Part shown: positions 26,040-34,615 of the stretch, piece after piece
Numbering within the stretch: position 1 is the first letter of the stretch
Layout of the letters: each line of letters begins with the position of its first letter
Position numbers and translations under genes: made by a program
Assembly (NCBI GenBank): GCA_027858835.1
Contig: JAQIBY010000014.1
Span: 1 to 43,203 of the forward strand
DNA length: 43,203 bases
Source of the DNA: Bacteroidales bacterium
Lineage (GTDB): Bacteria; Bacteroidota; Bacteroidia; Bacteroidales; ML635J-15
Direction: 5' to 3'
Notes under the pieces: model-generated
What the model saw: only the letters and a program-made list of their open reading frames with translations
Told to the model about the DNA's origin: nothing
The model's database searches: none

Positions 26040-26382
26040 CATAATTATTATAGGATTGCTCACATTGGTTTCATGTACAGACCAATGGCACGAGGAGCAA
26101 AGCCAGAAATTACTCGTTAAATACGATTGGACATTGACCATGTATGTTGATGGTGTTCAAAATGAAGTCGTTTCTGTTGGAGAAATGAGATATCGCTTTA
26201 AAGCGGATGGAACTTTTGTAAAAGAAACACAAAGTGAGGATTTGCAAACATCTACTTGGGATATGCCACAATGCGATTATGTGCGGATTGGCTCATCAAC
26301 TTTTCGCATTAGAACATTAACCAATCGAATTTTGAGTTTGGAATACGGGGAAGATGTGATGTATTTTCTGCCGGATGATTAA
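26020..26382 (+). CDS. Small lipoprotein with lipocalin-like pattern
   Basis: The 120-aa protein opens with a lipoprotein signal (MKYLRYSIIIIGLLTLVSC, lipobox Cys19). The mature part is beta-rich with a run typical of small lipocalin-like Bacteroidota lipoproteins: YRFKADGTFVKET, then STWDMPQCDYVRIG, then LTNRILSLEYG. The function is unknown. Its ATG lies inside the end of the MBL-fold gene (20-nt overlap), which suggests translational coupling. Its stop codon overlaps the stop of the convergent GH3-family gene by 2 nt. Confidence 0.78.
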   Translation: MKYLRYSIIIIGLLTLVSCTDQWHEEQSQKLLVKYDWTLTMYVDGVQNEVVSVGEMRYRFKADGTFVKETQSEDLQTSTWDMPQCDYVRIGSSTFRIRTLTNRILSLEYGEDVMYFLPDD

Positions 26383-27890
26383 TGATTAAATTTCAATAAG
26401 GCATCTACATATTGTCGGTTATTTGACAATCTCGGAATTTTATGTTGCCCACCCAGTTTTTGTTTCGATTTCAACCATCTGTAAAACGAACCATCGCTCA
26501 TAACAACAACTTCCGGTGGTCCCAGTGTCATATTCTTATAACGCTTGGCATCATAATCTGAATTGATTTCGCGTAAAGTTTCATCCAAAATTTTAACAAA
26601 ACGCTCTAAACTATCAGGTTGTTTAATAAATTCAAATAGCCATTGATGTGCAGCATTCTTTTCTTCGCCAAAATATCTCGGAGCTGCGGTATATTCCCGG
26701 ATTTCTGCTCCGGTTAATTCACATGCTTTTTTAAGTGCATTTTCCGCATTGTCAATAATTACTTCTTCTCCAAAGGCATTAATAAAATGCTTTGTTCTGC
26801 CTGTAACTCTGATTTTATATGGCTTAATCGAGGTAAACATTACCGTGTCGCCAATCATGTAGCGCCATAACCCACTATTCGATGAAATGATGATTGCATA
26901 ATTTTTGTTTAACTCTACATCTTCTAAGGGAATGGTTTTCGGATTTTCATCATTCAGCGTTTCCATGGGAATGAATTCATAAAAAATCCCATAATCCAAC
27001 ATTAGTAACATGTCACTTTTATCAGGCTCATCCTGCATGGCAAAGAAACCTTCTGAAGCATTGTAGGTCTCCATGTATTTCATGTTTGGATTACTAATCA
27101 GATTTCGATATGTTTTTCGGTAAGGGTCAAAACTGACACCGCCGTGAACAAACAGCTCCAAACTCGGCCACACCTCTGAAATATCATTTTTGCCCGTAAT
27201 TTCCAATACTCGCCGCAGTAAAACCAAAAACCAACTGGGAACTCCGACAATATTTGAAACGGGACTTTTTATTGTGCTTTGTGCGATGCGTTCAATTTTT
27301 TCTTCCCACTCCTCCATTAACGCAATGTCAAGGTTCGGAAGCTTATAAATATAGGTCCAAAAAGGAAGATTTCTTAATAATACAGCCGAAAGATCTCCAG
27401 AAAAAGATTTGTCACTTGAATCATTCATTTGGTGGCTGCCACCCAATGCCAAGGTTTTCCCGACAAAAATTTTCGTGTCCGGATTATTATCCGAAAAAAT
27501 TGCATAAATATCTTTTCCGCTACGAAAATGACATTCATCTAACGCTTCTTTTGTAATTGGGATGTATTTGCTTCTGTCAGATGTTGTTCCGCTCGACTTT
27601 GCAAACCAACGAATATCAGTTGGCCATAATATATTTTGCTCCCCTTTAAGCGTCCGCTCAATGTATGGTTTTATCGCATCATAATCATGAATTGGAACTC
27701 GTTCTGCAAATTGTTGATAATTTCGAATTTCTTGATAATGATACTGTTTTCCGAATTCGGTGTTTTTTGCAGTATCGATAAGTTCACGAAATTGATTGTT
27801 CTGAATTTCAACCGGATGTCGGCGAAATTCATCAATTTGAGCCAATCGTTTGTAGTTAATCAGGTTAACAATAGAATTGATTACTGGCAT
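26379..27890 (-). CDS. GH3 auxin-responsive promoter family protein (acyl-adenylating enzyme)
   Basis: The 503-aa protein matches the GH3 branch of adenylate-forming enzymes known from plant acyl-acid amido synthetases. It shows the ATP-binding SSGTTS (99-104), ETYNASEGFFA (YNASEG at 276-281), SGLWRYMIGDTV (339-350) and a C-terminal-domain hinge region GRTKHFINAFGEEV. Plant GH3 proteins conjugate amino acids to hormones such as indole-acetate and jasmonate. Bacterial members are common in Bacteroidota, but their substrates are not established. I start at ATG 27890 because the 14 upstream codons in frame lack homology-like content. The gene is divergent from cvpA. Confidence 0.93.
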   Translation of the reverse strand: MPVINSIVNLINYKRLAQIDEFRRHPVEIQNNQFRELIDTAKNTEFGKQYHYQEIRNYQQFAERVPIHDYDAIKPYIERTLKGEQNILWPTDIRWFAKSSGTTSDRSKYIPITKEALDECHFRSGKDIYAIFSDNNPDTKIFVGKTLALGGSHQMNDSSDKSFSGDLSAVLLRNLPFWTYIYKLPNLDIALMEEWEEKIERIAQSTIKSPVSNIVGVPSWFLVLLRRVLEITGKNDISEVWPSLELFVHGGVSFDPYRKTYRNLISNPNMKYMETYNASEGFFAMQDEPDKSDMLLMLDYGIFYEFIPMETLNDENPKTIPLEDVELNKNYAIIISSNSGLWRYMIGDTVMFTSIKPYKIRVTGRTKHFINAFGEEVIIDNAENALKKACELTGAEIREYTAAPRYFGEEKNAAHQWLFEFIKQPDSLERFVKILDETLREINSDYDAKRYKNMTLGPPEVVVMSDGSFYRWLKSKQKLGGQHKIPRLSNNRQYVDALLKFNH

Positions 27891-27907
27891 AATTATTATT
27901 ATTACAC

Positions 27908-27919
27908 AGCAAATTTGCT
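27908..27919. repeat. 12-bp perfect palindrome between GH3 and cvpA
   Basis: AGCAAATTTGCT is a perfect palindrome in the 56-bp spacer between two divergent genes. The position would suit a regulator acting on both promoters. Its small size and A/T-rich core mean chance is possible. Confidence 0.3.
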
Positions 27920-27946
27920 TATTTTTAGCCAAAATAAAAAGTGATT

Positions 27947-28456
27947 ATGAATTATCTGGATATTATTATCCTTATCCCGGTACTGTGGATGGCTTTTAAA
28001 GGGCTGAAAAAGGGACTGGTAAAAGAAATTGCATCATTGGCAGCGCTTATTGTAGGAATTTGGATTGCCAGCAGTTTCTCTCATTTTTTGGTGGCGCTTC
28101 TGGAAGAAAACACTAAAATAGATGAGAATTATATTCCATTAATTGCTTTCGGCGTGGTTTTTATTTTGGTTGTAATACTGATTCATTTGCTCTCAAATGG
28201 ACTTGACAAACTTGTGAATGCCATTGCGTTAAAACCAGTGAACAAGCTTGGTGGTGCAGTTTTTGGTGCAGCGAAAGCAGTCTTGATTATTGCTGCGATT
28301 TTATTTTTATTCAATCAATTTCTTGTTGTGAAAATGGAATTAATCCCCAAAGAGGTGATGGATAATTCTCTATTGTATAATCCCATCTTGGATTTAATCG
28401 AATTTATATATCCCAAAATTGAAAACATTAAGTTTGAGGACTTTCGATTGCATTAA
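27947..28456 (+). CDS. CvpA family membrane protein
   Basis: The 169-aa protein has four predicted transmembrane helices and the CvpA signature: LDIIILIPVLWMAFKGLKKGLVKEIASLAALIVGIWIA, with a Gly-Lys-Gly-rich first loop. CvpA proteins were first linked to colicin V production, and in general affect envelope integrity and biofilm. I place the start at ATG 27947 rather than the GTG two codons upstream. It lies directly upstream of the rimP promoter region and is divergent from the GH3-family gene. Confidence 0.88.
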   Translation: MNYLDIIILIPVLWMAFKGLKKGLVKEIASLAALIVGIWIASSFSHFLVALLEENTKIDENYIPLIAFGVVFILVVILIHLLSNGLDKLVNAIALKPVNKLGGAVFGAAKAVLIIAAILFLFNQFLVVKMELIPKEVMDNSLLYNPILDLIEFIYPKIENIKFEDFRLH

Positions 28457-28481
28457 AAACATTGATTTTGAGGCATTTTAT

Positions 28482-28512
28482 TTTGATATAATAAAGCTTT
28501 TACTTACATTTG
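28482..28512 (+). promoter_or_regulatory. Bacteroidota-type promoter of rimP-nusA-infB
   Basis: The -33 element TTTG (28482-28485) and the -7 element TACATTTG (28505-28512) are separated by exactly 19 nt. This is the best match in the window to the Bacteroidota housekeeping promoter consensus. The -7 box ends 50 nt before the rimP ATG, leaving room for a structured leader of about 40 nt. Confidence 0.75.
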
Positions 28513-28530
28513 CACAGCGAAAGAGATAAA

Positions 28531-28550
28531 AAGGGGACGGAAGTCCCCTT
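28531..28550 (+). promoter_or_regulatory. GNRA-capped hairpin in the rimP leader
   Basis: AAGGGGAC (28531-28538) and GTCCCCTT (28543-28550) form a perfect 8-bp stem capped by GGAA, a GNRA-type tetraloop, followed by ATTTTGT. It ends 12 nt before the rimP ATG at 28563. The strong G/C stem with a short U-rich tail could act as an attenuator or a protein-binding site for feedback control of the rimP-nusA-infB operon. I have not matched it to a named RNA family. Confidence 0.65.
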
Positions 28551-28562
28551 ATTTTGTACCTT

Positions 28563-28997
28563 ATGATAAAGAAAGAACTCATAGAATCAATTGTAAGTGA
28601 GCTTGTTAGCCCACCTGAATTCCTTGTGAACATTCGGGTTGACAAGGCTAATAACATCCAAGTTTTTATTGATAGCACAGCGCAGTTTGATATTGATTCC
28701 TGCAAGCGTATCAGTCGTAAACTCGAAGAAAAACTTGACAGAGATAAAGAAGATTTCATGTTGGAAGTCTCATCTCCTGGACTTGATAAGCCTTTTAAAG
28801 TAAAAGAGCAATATCAAAAATACCTAAATCGGCAAATTGATTTATGGGCAGATGGTGAGAGTTATAATAATGCTGAAATAATTGAAGTTAATGAGGATTC
28901 AATTACCATTGCATTTACAGAAAAAAAACAGAGAGAAACAAAAACATATTTATTTAATCAAATTGAGAAGGCAAAACCAAGCATCAGTTTTAAGTAA
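28563..28997 (+). CDS. rimP: Ribosome maturation factor RimP
   Basis: The 144-aa protein matches RimP, which binds the 30S subunit precursor near S12 and helps its maturation. It has the family pattern: an N-terminal alpha/beta domain ending in LDRDKEDFMLEVSSPGLDKPF, then a small SH3-like C-terminal domain (RQIDLWADGESYNNAEIIEV). The in-frame TTG three codons upstream is rejected in favour of the ATG that begins MIKKELIESIV. It heads the rimP-nusA-infB cluster, with nusA starting 11 nt downstream, and is preceded by a clear promoter and a leader hairpin. Confidence 0.96.
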   Translation: MIKKELIESIVSELVSPPEFLVNIRVDKANNIQVFIDSTAQFDIDSCKRISRKLEEKLDRDKEDFMLEVSSPGLDKPFKVKEQYQKYLNRQIDLWADGESYNNAEIIEVNEDSITIAFTEKKQRETKTYLFNQIEKAKPSISFK

Positions 28998-29008
28998 AAT
29001 AACACACA

Positions 29009-30241
29009 ATGGCACAGACTAATTTAATAGACACTTTTTCTGAGTTTAAAGAACTTAAAAGCATTGACCGTGCAACCATGATGAGCGTGCTCGAAGAAGT
29101 TTTTCGTGCAACCTTGATAAAAATTCATGGGACTGACGAGAATTATGACATCATTATTAATGTGGATAAAGGTGACTTTGAAATCTGGAGAAACCGCGAA
29201 GTGGTATCAGATGAAGCGTTTGAAGATCCGAACCTCGAAATCCCATTATCCGAAGCATTAAAAATCGATGAAGATTACGAAGTTGGTGAAGATGTTACAG
29301 ATGAAGTGAAGGTTGAAGACTTTGGTCGTCGTGCTATTCTTGCATTAAGACAAAATCTGACCAACAAAATATTGGAACTCGAACGCGATAATCTTTACAA
29401 CACTTATAAAAATCGTATTGGAGACATCATTACAGGAGAGGTTTATCAAATTTGGAAACGCGAAATATTGGTTCTCGACGATGAAGGAAACGAATTAATC
29501 CTTCCCCGTGAAGAACAAATTCCATCCGATTTTTTCCGTAAAGGAGATACCATCCGTGCAATTGTTGAACGCGTGGAAATGCGCAACGGAAACCCCCTGA
29601 TTATCATTTCTCGCACATCAACTATTTTTCTGGAACGCTTGTTTGAGCTTGAAGTTCCTGAAATTTTTGATGGGCTGATTACTATCAAGCGCATAGCAAG
29701 AGTTCCCGGTGAACGTGCAAAAGTTGCAGTAGAGTCATATGATGATCGTGTTGACCCTGTTGGTGCATGTGTTGGAATGAAAGGAAGCCGTATTCACGGA
29801 ATCGTGCGTGAGTTGAGAAACGAAAATATTGATGTAATCAATTATACAACGAATATTCAACTCTTTATCCAAAGAGCATTAAGTCCTGCTAAAGTTTCCA
29901 GTGTGAAACTATTGGAAGGCGAAAAAGCCGATGTGTATTTGGAACCGGAACAGGTTTCTTTGGCAATCGGTAAAAACGGACACAATATAAAATTAGCATC
30001 TCAGTTAACCGGTTTCGAGATAGATGTTTATCGCGAAGTAAATGCTGATGACGAAGATGTTGATATTGACGAGTTTTCAGATGAAATTGAAGGCTGGGTT
30101 TTAGATGCATTGAAAGCCATTGGTTGTGACACCGCAAAGTCTGTACTTGAATTAAGTCGTGCCGATTTAATTACTCGTACTGACCTTGAGGAAGAAACCG
30201 TTGACAATGTGCTTCGCATTCTTAAATCAGAATTTGAATAA
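29009..30241 (+). CDS. nusA: Transcription termination/antitermination protein NusA
   Basis: The 410-aa protein is a full-length Bacteroidota-type NusA. It has the N-terminal RNA-polymerase-binding domain (LEEVFRATLIKIHG), an S1 domain (GDIITGEVYQIWKREILVLDDEG, about 135-200), and two KH domains with GACVGMKGSRI and LAIGKNGHNIKLASQLTG. A short acidic segment (DDEDVDIDEFSDE) and a final helical domain ending RTDLEEETVDNVLRILKSEFE follow. NusA controls pausing, termination and antitermination. It lies between rimP (11 nt) and infB (54 nt), the classic order. Confidence 0.98.
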   Translation: MAQTNLIDTFSEFKELKSIDRATMMSVLEEVFRATLIKIHGTDENYDIIINVDKGDFEIWRNREVVSDEAFEDPNLEIPLSEALKIDEDYEVGEDVTDEVKVEDFGRRAILALRQNLTNKILELERDNLYNTYKNRIGDIITGEVYQIWKREILVLDDEGNELILPREEQIPSDFFRKGDTIRAIVERVEMRNGNPLIIISRTSTIFLERLFELEVPEIFDGLITIKRIARVPGERAKVAVESYDDRVDPVGACVGMKGSRIHGIVRELRNENIDVINYTTNIQLFIQRALSPAKVSSVKLLEGEKADVYLEPEQVSLAIGKNGHNIKLASQLTGFEIDVYREVNADDEDVDIDEFSDEIEGWVLDALKAIGCDTAKSVLELSRADLITRTDLEEETVDNVLRILKSEFE

Positions 30242-30295
30242 ATGCTGAGAATTCATGTGTAATTCAACAGAAATAATATTGGGCTAAAATAAATT

Positions 30296-33200
30296 ATGGC
30301 AGCAAGTACTAAACAACAGCGACTCAGTAAGATAGCAAAGGAATTCAACCTTGGGATTTCCACCATTGTGGAATTTCTTGAGAAGAAAGGGATTGAGATT
30401 GACACAAACCCGAACAGTAAAGTTCCAGAAGAATCCTATGAGCTTTTAATCAAGGAGTTTGGTGACCAAATTACGGTAAAGGAAAAATCCAAGGAGGTTT
30501 CCCAACAAATCCGTGAACGCCGTCAGGAGCGGGTTGGAGCATCGAAAGATGAAGAAGCCGAACCCGTATCTGAACCGCCTGAAACAGCTGATTCCAAAGA
30601 TGAACCGGAGGATGAAGTCTTAATTACGGACAACACATCCACGCATGGAGATACCGGCTTGAAAAAAGAAAAAGAAGCGGAACCAACTGCGAAAAAAGTG
30701 GATAAAAAAGAAGAAGCGCCAAAAGAAACCCCAAAACCTGAGGAGAAAAAGTCTGAACCTGCTGCCCAAAAAGAAGACAAAACTCCCGAAAAAGAAAGTA
30801 CGCCCAAAGCTGAAAAACCCAAAGAAGAAGAAAAAGCCTCTAAAACTCCGTATATTACAAAACCAACAGAGAGTTCAGACGATGATTCGATAAAGGTTTT
30901 AGGAAAAATAAACCTGGAGGATTTGAATCAAAAAACACGACCCAAGAAAAAATCGAAAAAAGAAAAACATCTTGAAAAAGAAATAAAAGAACAAGAACGT
31001 AAAGCAACGCTTGAAATCCAAAAAGGGAAAGCTAAAAAGGCTGAGCCGAAAAAAGAAGACCCCAAAAAGGTCGAGCATAAAAAGGCTGAACCAAAAAAGG
31101 CTGAACCGAAACAGGTAGAGAAAGAGCCGGAGACACCGCAAAAAGAAGAGAAAAAAGTAAGCCCCGAACGCAAGGAAGATTTTCTTGAAACGAAAGTCAA
31201 AAAACTTGACGGACCAAAGGTTGTAGGGAAAATAGATATTAACGAATACCTTCAAAAAGAAAGTAATCGGGTTAAAAAACGTCAGGAAGAAAAAGAAGCG
31301 CTTAAAGCAGAACGTAAAAAGCAAAAAGAACGCAAAAAGCGAAAACGCATTCCGAAAGATAAAGTTAAACTCGATAATAATAAGCCTACTAATCATGGTA
31401 AACCTTCAGGAAAAAAGCCCACACGGAAAAAGAAACTGACTAAATCTACAGAGGTTTCCGATGTTGATGTTCAAAAGCAAATTAAAGACACTTTGGCAAG
31501 GCTTGAAAACAAAAAGCAAAAATCTAAAGCAGCCAAATATCGTCGTGATAAACGAGATGCTGTCAGCAAAAAGCGGCAAGAAGATGAAGAACGCGTAGAA
31601 GCCGGTAAAAGCACATTGCAAGTTAATGAATTTGCTTCCGTAAGTGAATTGGCATCCATGATGGACAAGCCGGTAACTGAAGTTATCATGGCTTGTATGA
31701 GTGTGGGATTGACTGTTTCAATCAATCAACGATTAGATGCTGAAACAATGACAATTGTCGTTGACGAATTCGGATATGACATCAAATTTGTAAGTGCAGA
31801 AGACACCGAAGATATTGAAGATATTGAGGATTCAGAAGAAGATTTACTCCCGAGAGCACCGATTGTTACCGTAATGGGTCACGTTGATCACGGTAAAACA
31901 AAACTCTTGGATTACGTTCGTCATGCGAATGTAGTTGCCGGTGAGGCCGGAGGAATCACTCAGCACGTTGGTGCATACAGCGTTGAACTCGACAATGGAA
32001 AACGAATCGCTTTCCTTGATACTCCGGGTCACGAAGCATTTACAGCAATGCGTGCTCGTGGTGCACAGGTAACAGATATCGCAATTATTGTAATTGCAGC
32101 TGATGATGATGTGATGCCACAAACCATTGAGGCAATAAATCACGCATCTGCAGCAGGTGTGCCTATGGTATTTGCAATTAATAAAGTGGATAAACCAACT
32201 GCCAATCCTGAGAAAATTAAGGAGAAATTGGCAAATATGAATTACCTCGTTGAAGATTGGGGTGGGAAATATCAATCTCAGGAAATTTCAGCACTCGAAG
32301 GGCTCAATGTTGATGCATTGCTTGAAAAAGTACTTCTCGAAGCTGAACTGCTTGATCTGAAAGCAAATCCGGATCGTCCGGCAGAAGGAACCATTATTGA
32401 ATCTACACTTGATAAAGGACGTGGATACGTGGCAACCTTGCTGGTGCAAAAAGGTACATTGAAACAAGGTGACATGGTTTTGGCAGGCACACATTTTGGT
32501 CGTGTGAAAGCGATGTTTAATGAGCGCCAAAAACGAATTGATGAAACCGGACCATCAACACCGGCAGTACTCCTCGGATTAAACGGTGCACCGCAAGCAG
32601 GTGATACCTTCCGTGTGATGGAAGACGAAAGCGAAGCAAAACATATTGCATCTCGACGTGAGCAATTGCAACGTGAGCAGAACCTTAGAACACAAAAACA
32701 TATTACCCTCGATGAAATCGGACGTCGTTTGGCACTCGGTAACTTCCAGGAAATTAATGTGGTTGTAAAAGGTGATGTTGACGGATCAATCGAAGCATTA
32801 TCCGATTCACTTGAGAAATTGTCCACGGACGAATTGAAAGTGAATGTAATCCACAAAGCAGTCGGACAAATTACCGAAACGGATGTTATGTTGGCTTCTG
32901 CGTCCAATGCAATTATTATTGGATTCCAAGTAAGGCCTTCAGTTGTCGCAAGACGTTTGGCCGAGAAAGAAGAAATCGAAATCCGTCTGTACTCTATCAT
33001 TTACGATGCAATCAACGAAATGAAAGCTGCTATGGAAGGAATGCTTTCACCTGAAATTAAAGAGCGTATTCAGGGAACAGCAGAAGTTCAAAATATCTTT
33101 AAAATCACAAAAGTCGGTACAGTTGCAGGCTGTCAAGTGGTTGATGGTAAAATTTTCAGAAAAAGCAAAGTACGCCTGATTCGAGATGGAATTGTAATTT

Positions 33201-33364
33201 ATTCCGGAGACCTCGGGTCGTTGAAGCGTTATAAAGACGATGCAAAAGAGGTGTATTCAGGACAAGAATGCGGACTTAATATCGAAAACTTTAATGACAT
33301 TAAAGTTGGTGATATGGTTGAAGCATACGAAGAGTTCGAAGTCAAAAAAACGCTGGATAACTAA
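30296..33364 (+). CDS. infB: Translation initiation factor IF-2
   Basis: The 1022-aa protein is IF-2. An N-terminal IF2N domain (residues 1-55) is followed by a very long, highly charged and probably disordered Lys/Glu/Pro linker (about 70-440), including tandem KAEPKK-like units at about 250-275. A second IF2N-type domain appears at about 443-500 ([23 protein letters not shown]). The GTPase follows with G1 GHVDHGKT (528-535), DTPGHEAF and NKVDKP, then domains II to IV. IF-2 places initiator tRNA on the 30S subunit. Its stop overlaps the start of the M23 peptidase (TAATG). Confidence 0.99.
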   Translation: MAASTKQQRLSKIAKEFNLGISTIVEFLEKKGIEIDTNPNSKVPEESYELLIKEFGDQITVKEKSKEVSQQIRERRQERVGASKDEEAEPVSEPPETADSKDEPEDEVLITDNTSTHGDTGLKKEKEAEPTAKKVDKKEEAPKETPKPEEKKSEPAAQKEDKTPEKESTPKAEKPKEEEKASKTPYITKPTESSDDDSIKVLGKINLEDLNQKTRPKKKSKKEKHLEKEIKEQERKATLEIQKGKAKKAEPKKEDPKKVEHKKAEPKKAEPKQVEKEPETPQKEEKKVSPERKEDFLETKVKKLDGPKVVGKIDINEYLQKESNRVKKRQEEKEALKAERKKQKERKKRKRIPKDKVKLDNNKPTNHGKPSGKKPTRKKKLTKSTEVSDVDVQKQIKDTLARLENKKQKSKAAKYRRDKRDAVSKKRQEDEERVEAGKSTLQVNEFASVSELASMMDKPVTEVIMACMSVGLTVSINQRLDAETMTIVVDEFGYDIKFVSAEDTEDIEDIEDSEEDLLPRAPIVTVMGHVDHGKTKLLDYVRHANVVAGEAGGITQHVGAYSVELDNGKRIAFLDTPGHEAFTAMRARGAQVTDIAIIVIAADDDVMPQTIEAINHASAAGVPMVFAINKVDKPTANPEKIKEKLANMNYLVEDWGGKYQSQEISALEGLNVDALLEKVLLEAELLDLKANPDRPAEGTIIESTLDKGRGYVATLLVQKGTLKQGDMVLAGTHFGRVKAMFNERQKRIDETGPSTPAVLLGLNGAPQAGDTFRVMEDESEAKHIASRREQLQREQNLRTQKHITLDEIGRRLALGNFQEINVVVKGDVDGSIEALSDSLEKLSTDELKVNVIHKAVGQITETDVMLASASNAIIIGFQVRPSVVARRLAEKEEIEIRLYSIIYDAINEMKAAMEGMLSPEIKERIQGTAEVQNIFKITKVGTVAGCQVVDGKIFRKSKVRLIRDGIVIYSGDLGSLKRYKDDAKEVYSGQECGLNIENFNDIKVGDMVEAYEEFEVKKTLDN

Positions 33365-34608
33365 TGAAGCGAAATCATTGGATAATTTTATTAATCATCA
33401 TCGGGATTGCTGTCTTGATGATGATTTTTATTTTCCCCATAAATAAAAATGGATCTGTAGATGAAATTGAAATTGCTGTGGCAGATTCAGTCCCCGAACC
33501 GATATTAAAATACGGGATGCCGGTCGATTCGTTTTTAATTGTATATGATACCATCAAATCCGGGTCTAGTTTATCCGATCTTTTACGCCCGTATCAAGTA
33601 AGCCTGCTGACAATTGATAAAATCGGACGCATGTCAACCGATAGTTTTCGGGTTGACAGAATTCGTGCAGGACAACCAATTGCATTGTTTTGTAAAAAAG
33701 ATACAAGCATTGGGTTACAGGCAGATTTTATGGTGTATGAAAATAACCATATTGATTATACGATTTACGATTTCCGCGACAGCATCATCATAAGTCGAGG
33801 TCAAAAACCGGTTGAATATCAAGAAAAATCCGTAAAAGGCAGCATCGAATCTTCTTTATGGATGGCATTAAAAAATCAGAATGCAAACACATCTTTGGCG
33901 CTTGAAATGTCAGAGATTTTCGGCTGGGTAATTGATTTTTTCGGCATTCAAAAACACGATGAATTTCGCATAATATATGAAGTGGCCGTTGTTGAAGGGA
34001 ATCCCATTTTTGTCAACAAGATAAAAGCTGGAAAGATGGTTCACATGGGGCGCGAATATTGGGCAATACCCTTTACGGTCGATTCCGTTGAAAGTTTTTA
34101 TGAACCAGACGGAGCATCATTGCGCAGAACATTTTTAAAAGCTCCGCTTAAATACAATCGCATTTCGAGTCGATACACAAATAGTCGGTTTCATCCCATT
34201 TTACACAAAAACACGCCCCATTTGGCAGTTGATTATTCTGCACCCACGGGAACACCAATCCGTACCATAGGCGAAGGAGTTGTCACTTTAAGACGTTATG
34301 GCAGAGGCGCTGGGAATTATGTAAAAGTGAAACACAACTCAGTTTACACAACAGTTTATATGCATATGTCCCGTTACGGGGAATTTCATGTCGGAGAGCG
34401 AGTAAAACAAGGTGATATCATCGGATATGTCGGCAGCACCGGCTTATCTACCGGGCCCCATCTCCATTTTGAGGTGCATAAAAACGGACAGAAAATTGAC
34501 CCGCTGAAATTAGAAAGTCCACCCGCCGAACCTATCCCCGATAGCCTTATGGACGAGTTTATTAAAGTCTGCGACCATTGGGTAGAAAAAATTGAAGGGG
34601 TTGAATAA
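33364..34608 (+). CDS. M23 family LytM-type metalloendopeptidase
   Basis: The 414-aa protein has an N-terminal membrane anchor (WIILLIIIGIAVLMMIFIFPI). An OapA/LysM-like region follows at about 50-100 (DTIKSGSSLSDLLRPYQVS). The C-terminal LytM peptidase domain is at about 265-380. The zinc ligands are visible: His286 and Asp290 in HLAVD, and His368 in HLHFE, with His366 as the partner catalytic His. Such enzymes cut peptide cross-links in peptidoglycan for growth and division. The ATG overlaps the infB stop codon by 1 nt, so it is probably translated by coupling. It converges on the DUF5916 gene with a 7-nt gap. Confidence 0.95.
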   Translation: MKRNHWIILLIIIGIAVLMMIFIFPINKNGSVDEIEIAVADSVPEPILKYGMPVDSFLIVYDTIKSGSSLSDLLRPYQVSLLTIDKIGRMSTDSFRVDRIRAGQPIALFCKKDTSIGLQADFMVYENNHIDYTIYDFRDSIIISRGQKPVEYQEKSVKGSIESSLWMALKNQNANTSLALEMSEIFGWVIDFFGIQKHDEFRIIYEVAVVEGNPIFVNKIKAGKMVHMGREYWAIPFTVDSVESFYEPDGASLRRTFLKAPLKYNRISSRYTNSRFHPILHKNTPHLAVDYSAPTGTPIRTIGEGVVTLRRYGRGAGNYVKVKHNSVYTTVYMHMSRYGEFHVGERVKQGDIIGYVGSTGLSTGPHLHFEVHKNGQKIDPLKLESPPAEPIPDSLMDEFIKVCDHWVEKIEGVE

Positions 34609-34615
34609 AGCAGAA

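Noticed and set aside
31020-31140. Tandem short repeats that might look like a small repeat array
   Set aside because: They encode KAEPKK-like units in the disordered IF-2 linker. There are no spacers, so this is not CRISPR.
30520-31400. Ser/Phe-rich open frames antisense to the infB linker
   Set aside because: These are reverse reading of Lys/Glu-rich codons, with no domain or start signal.
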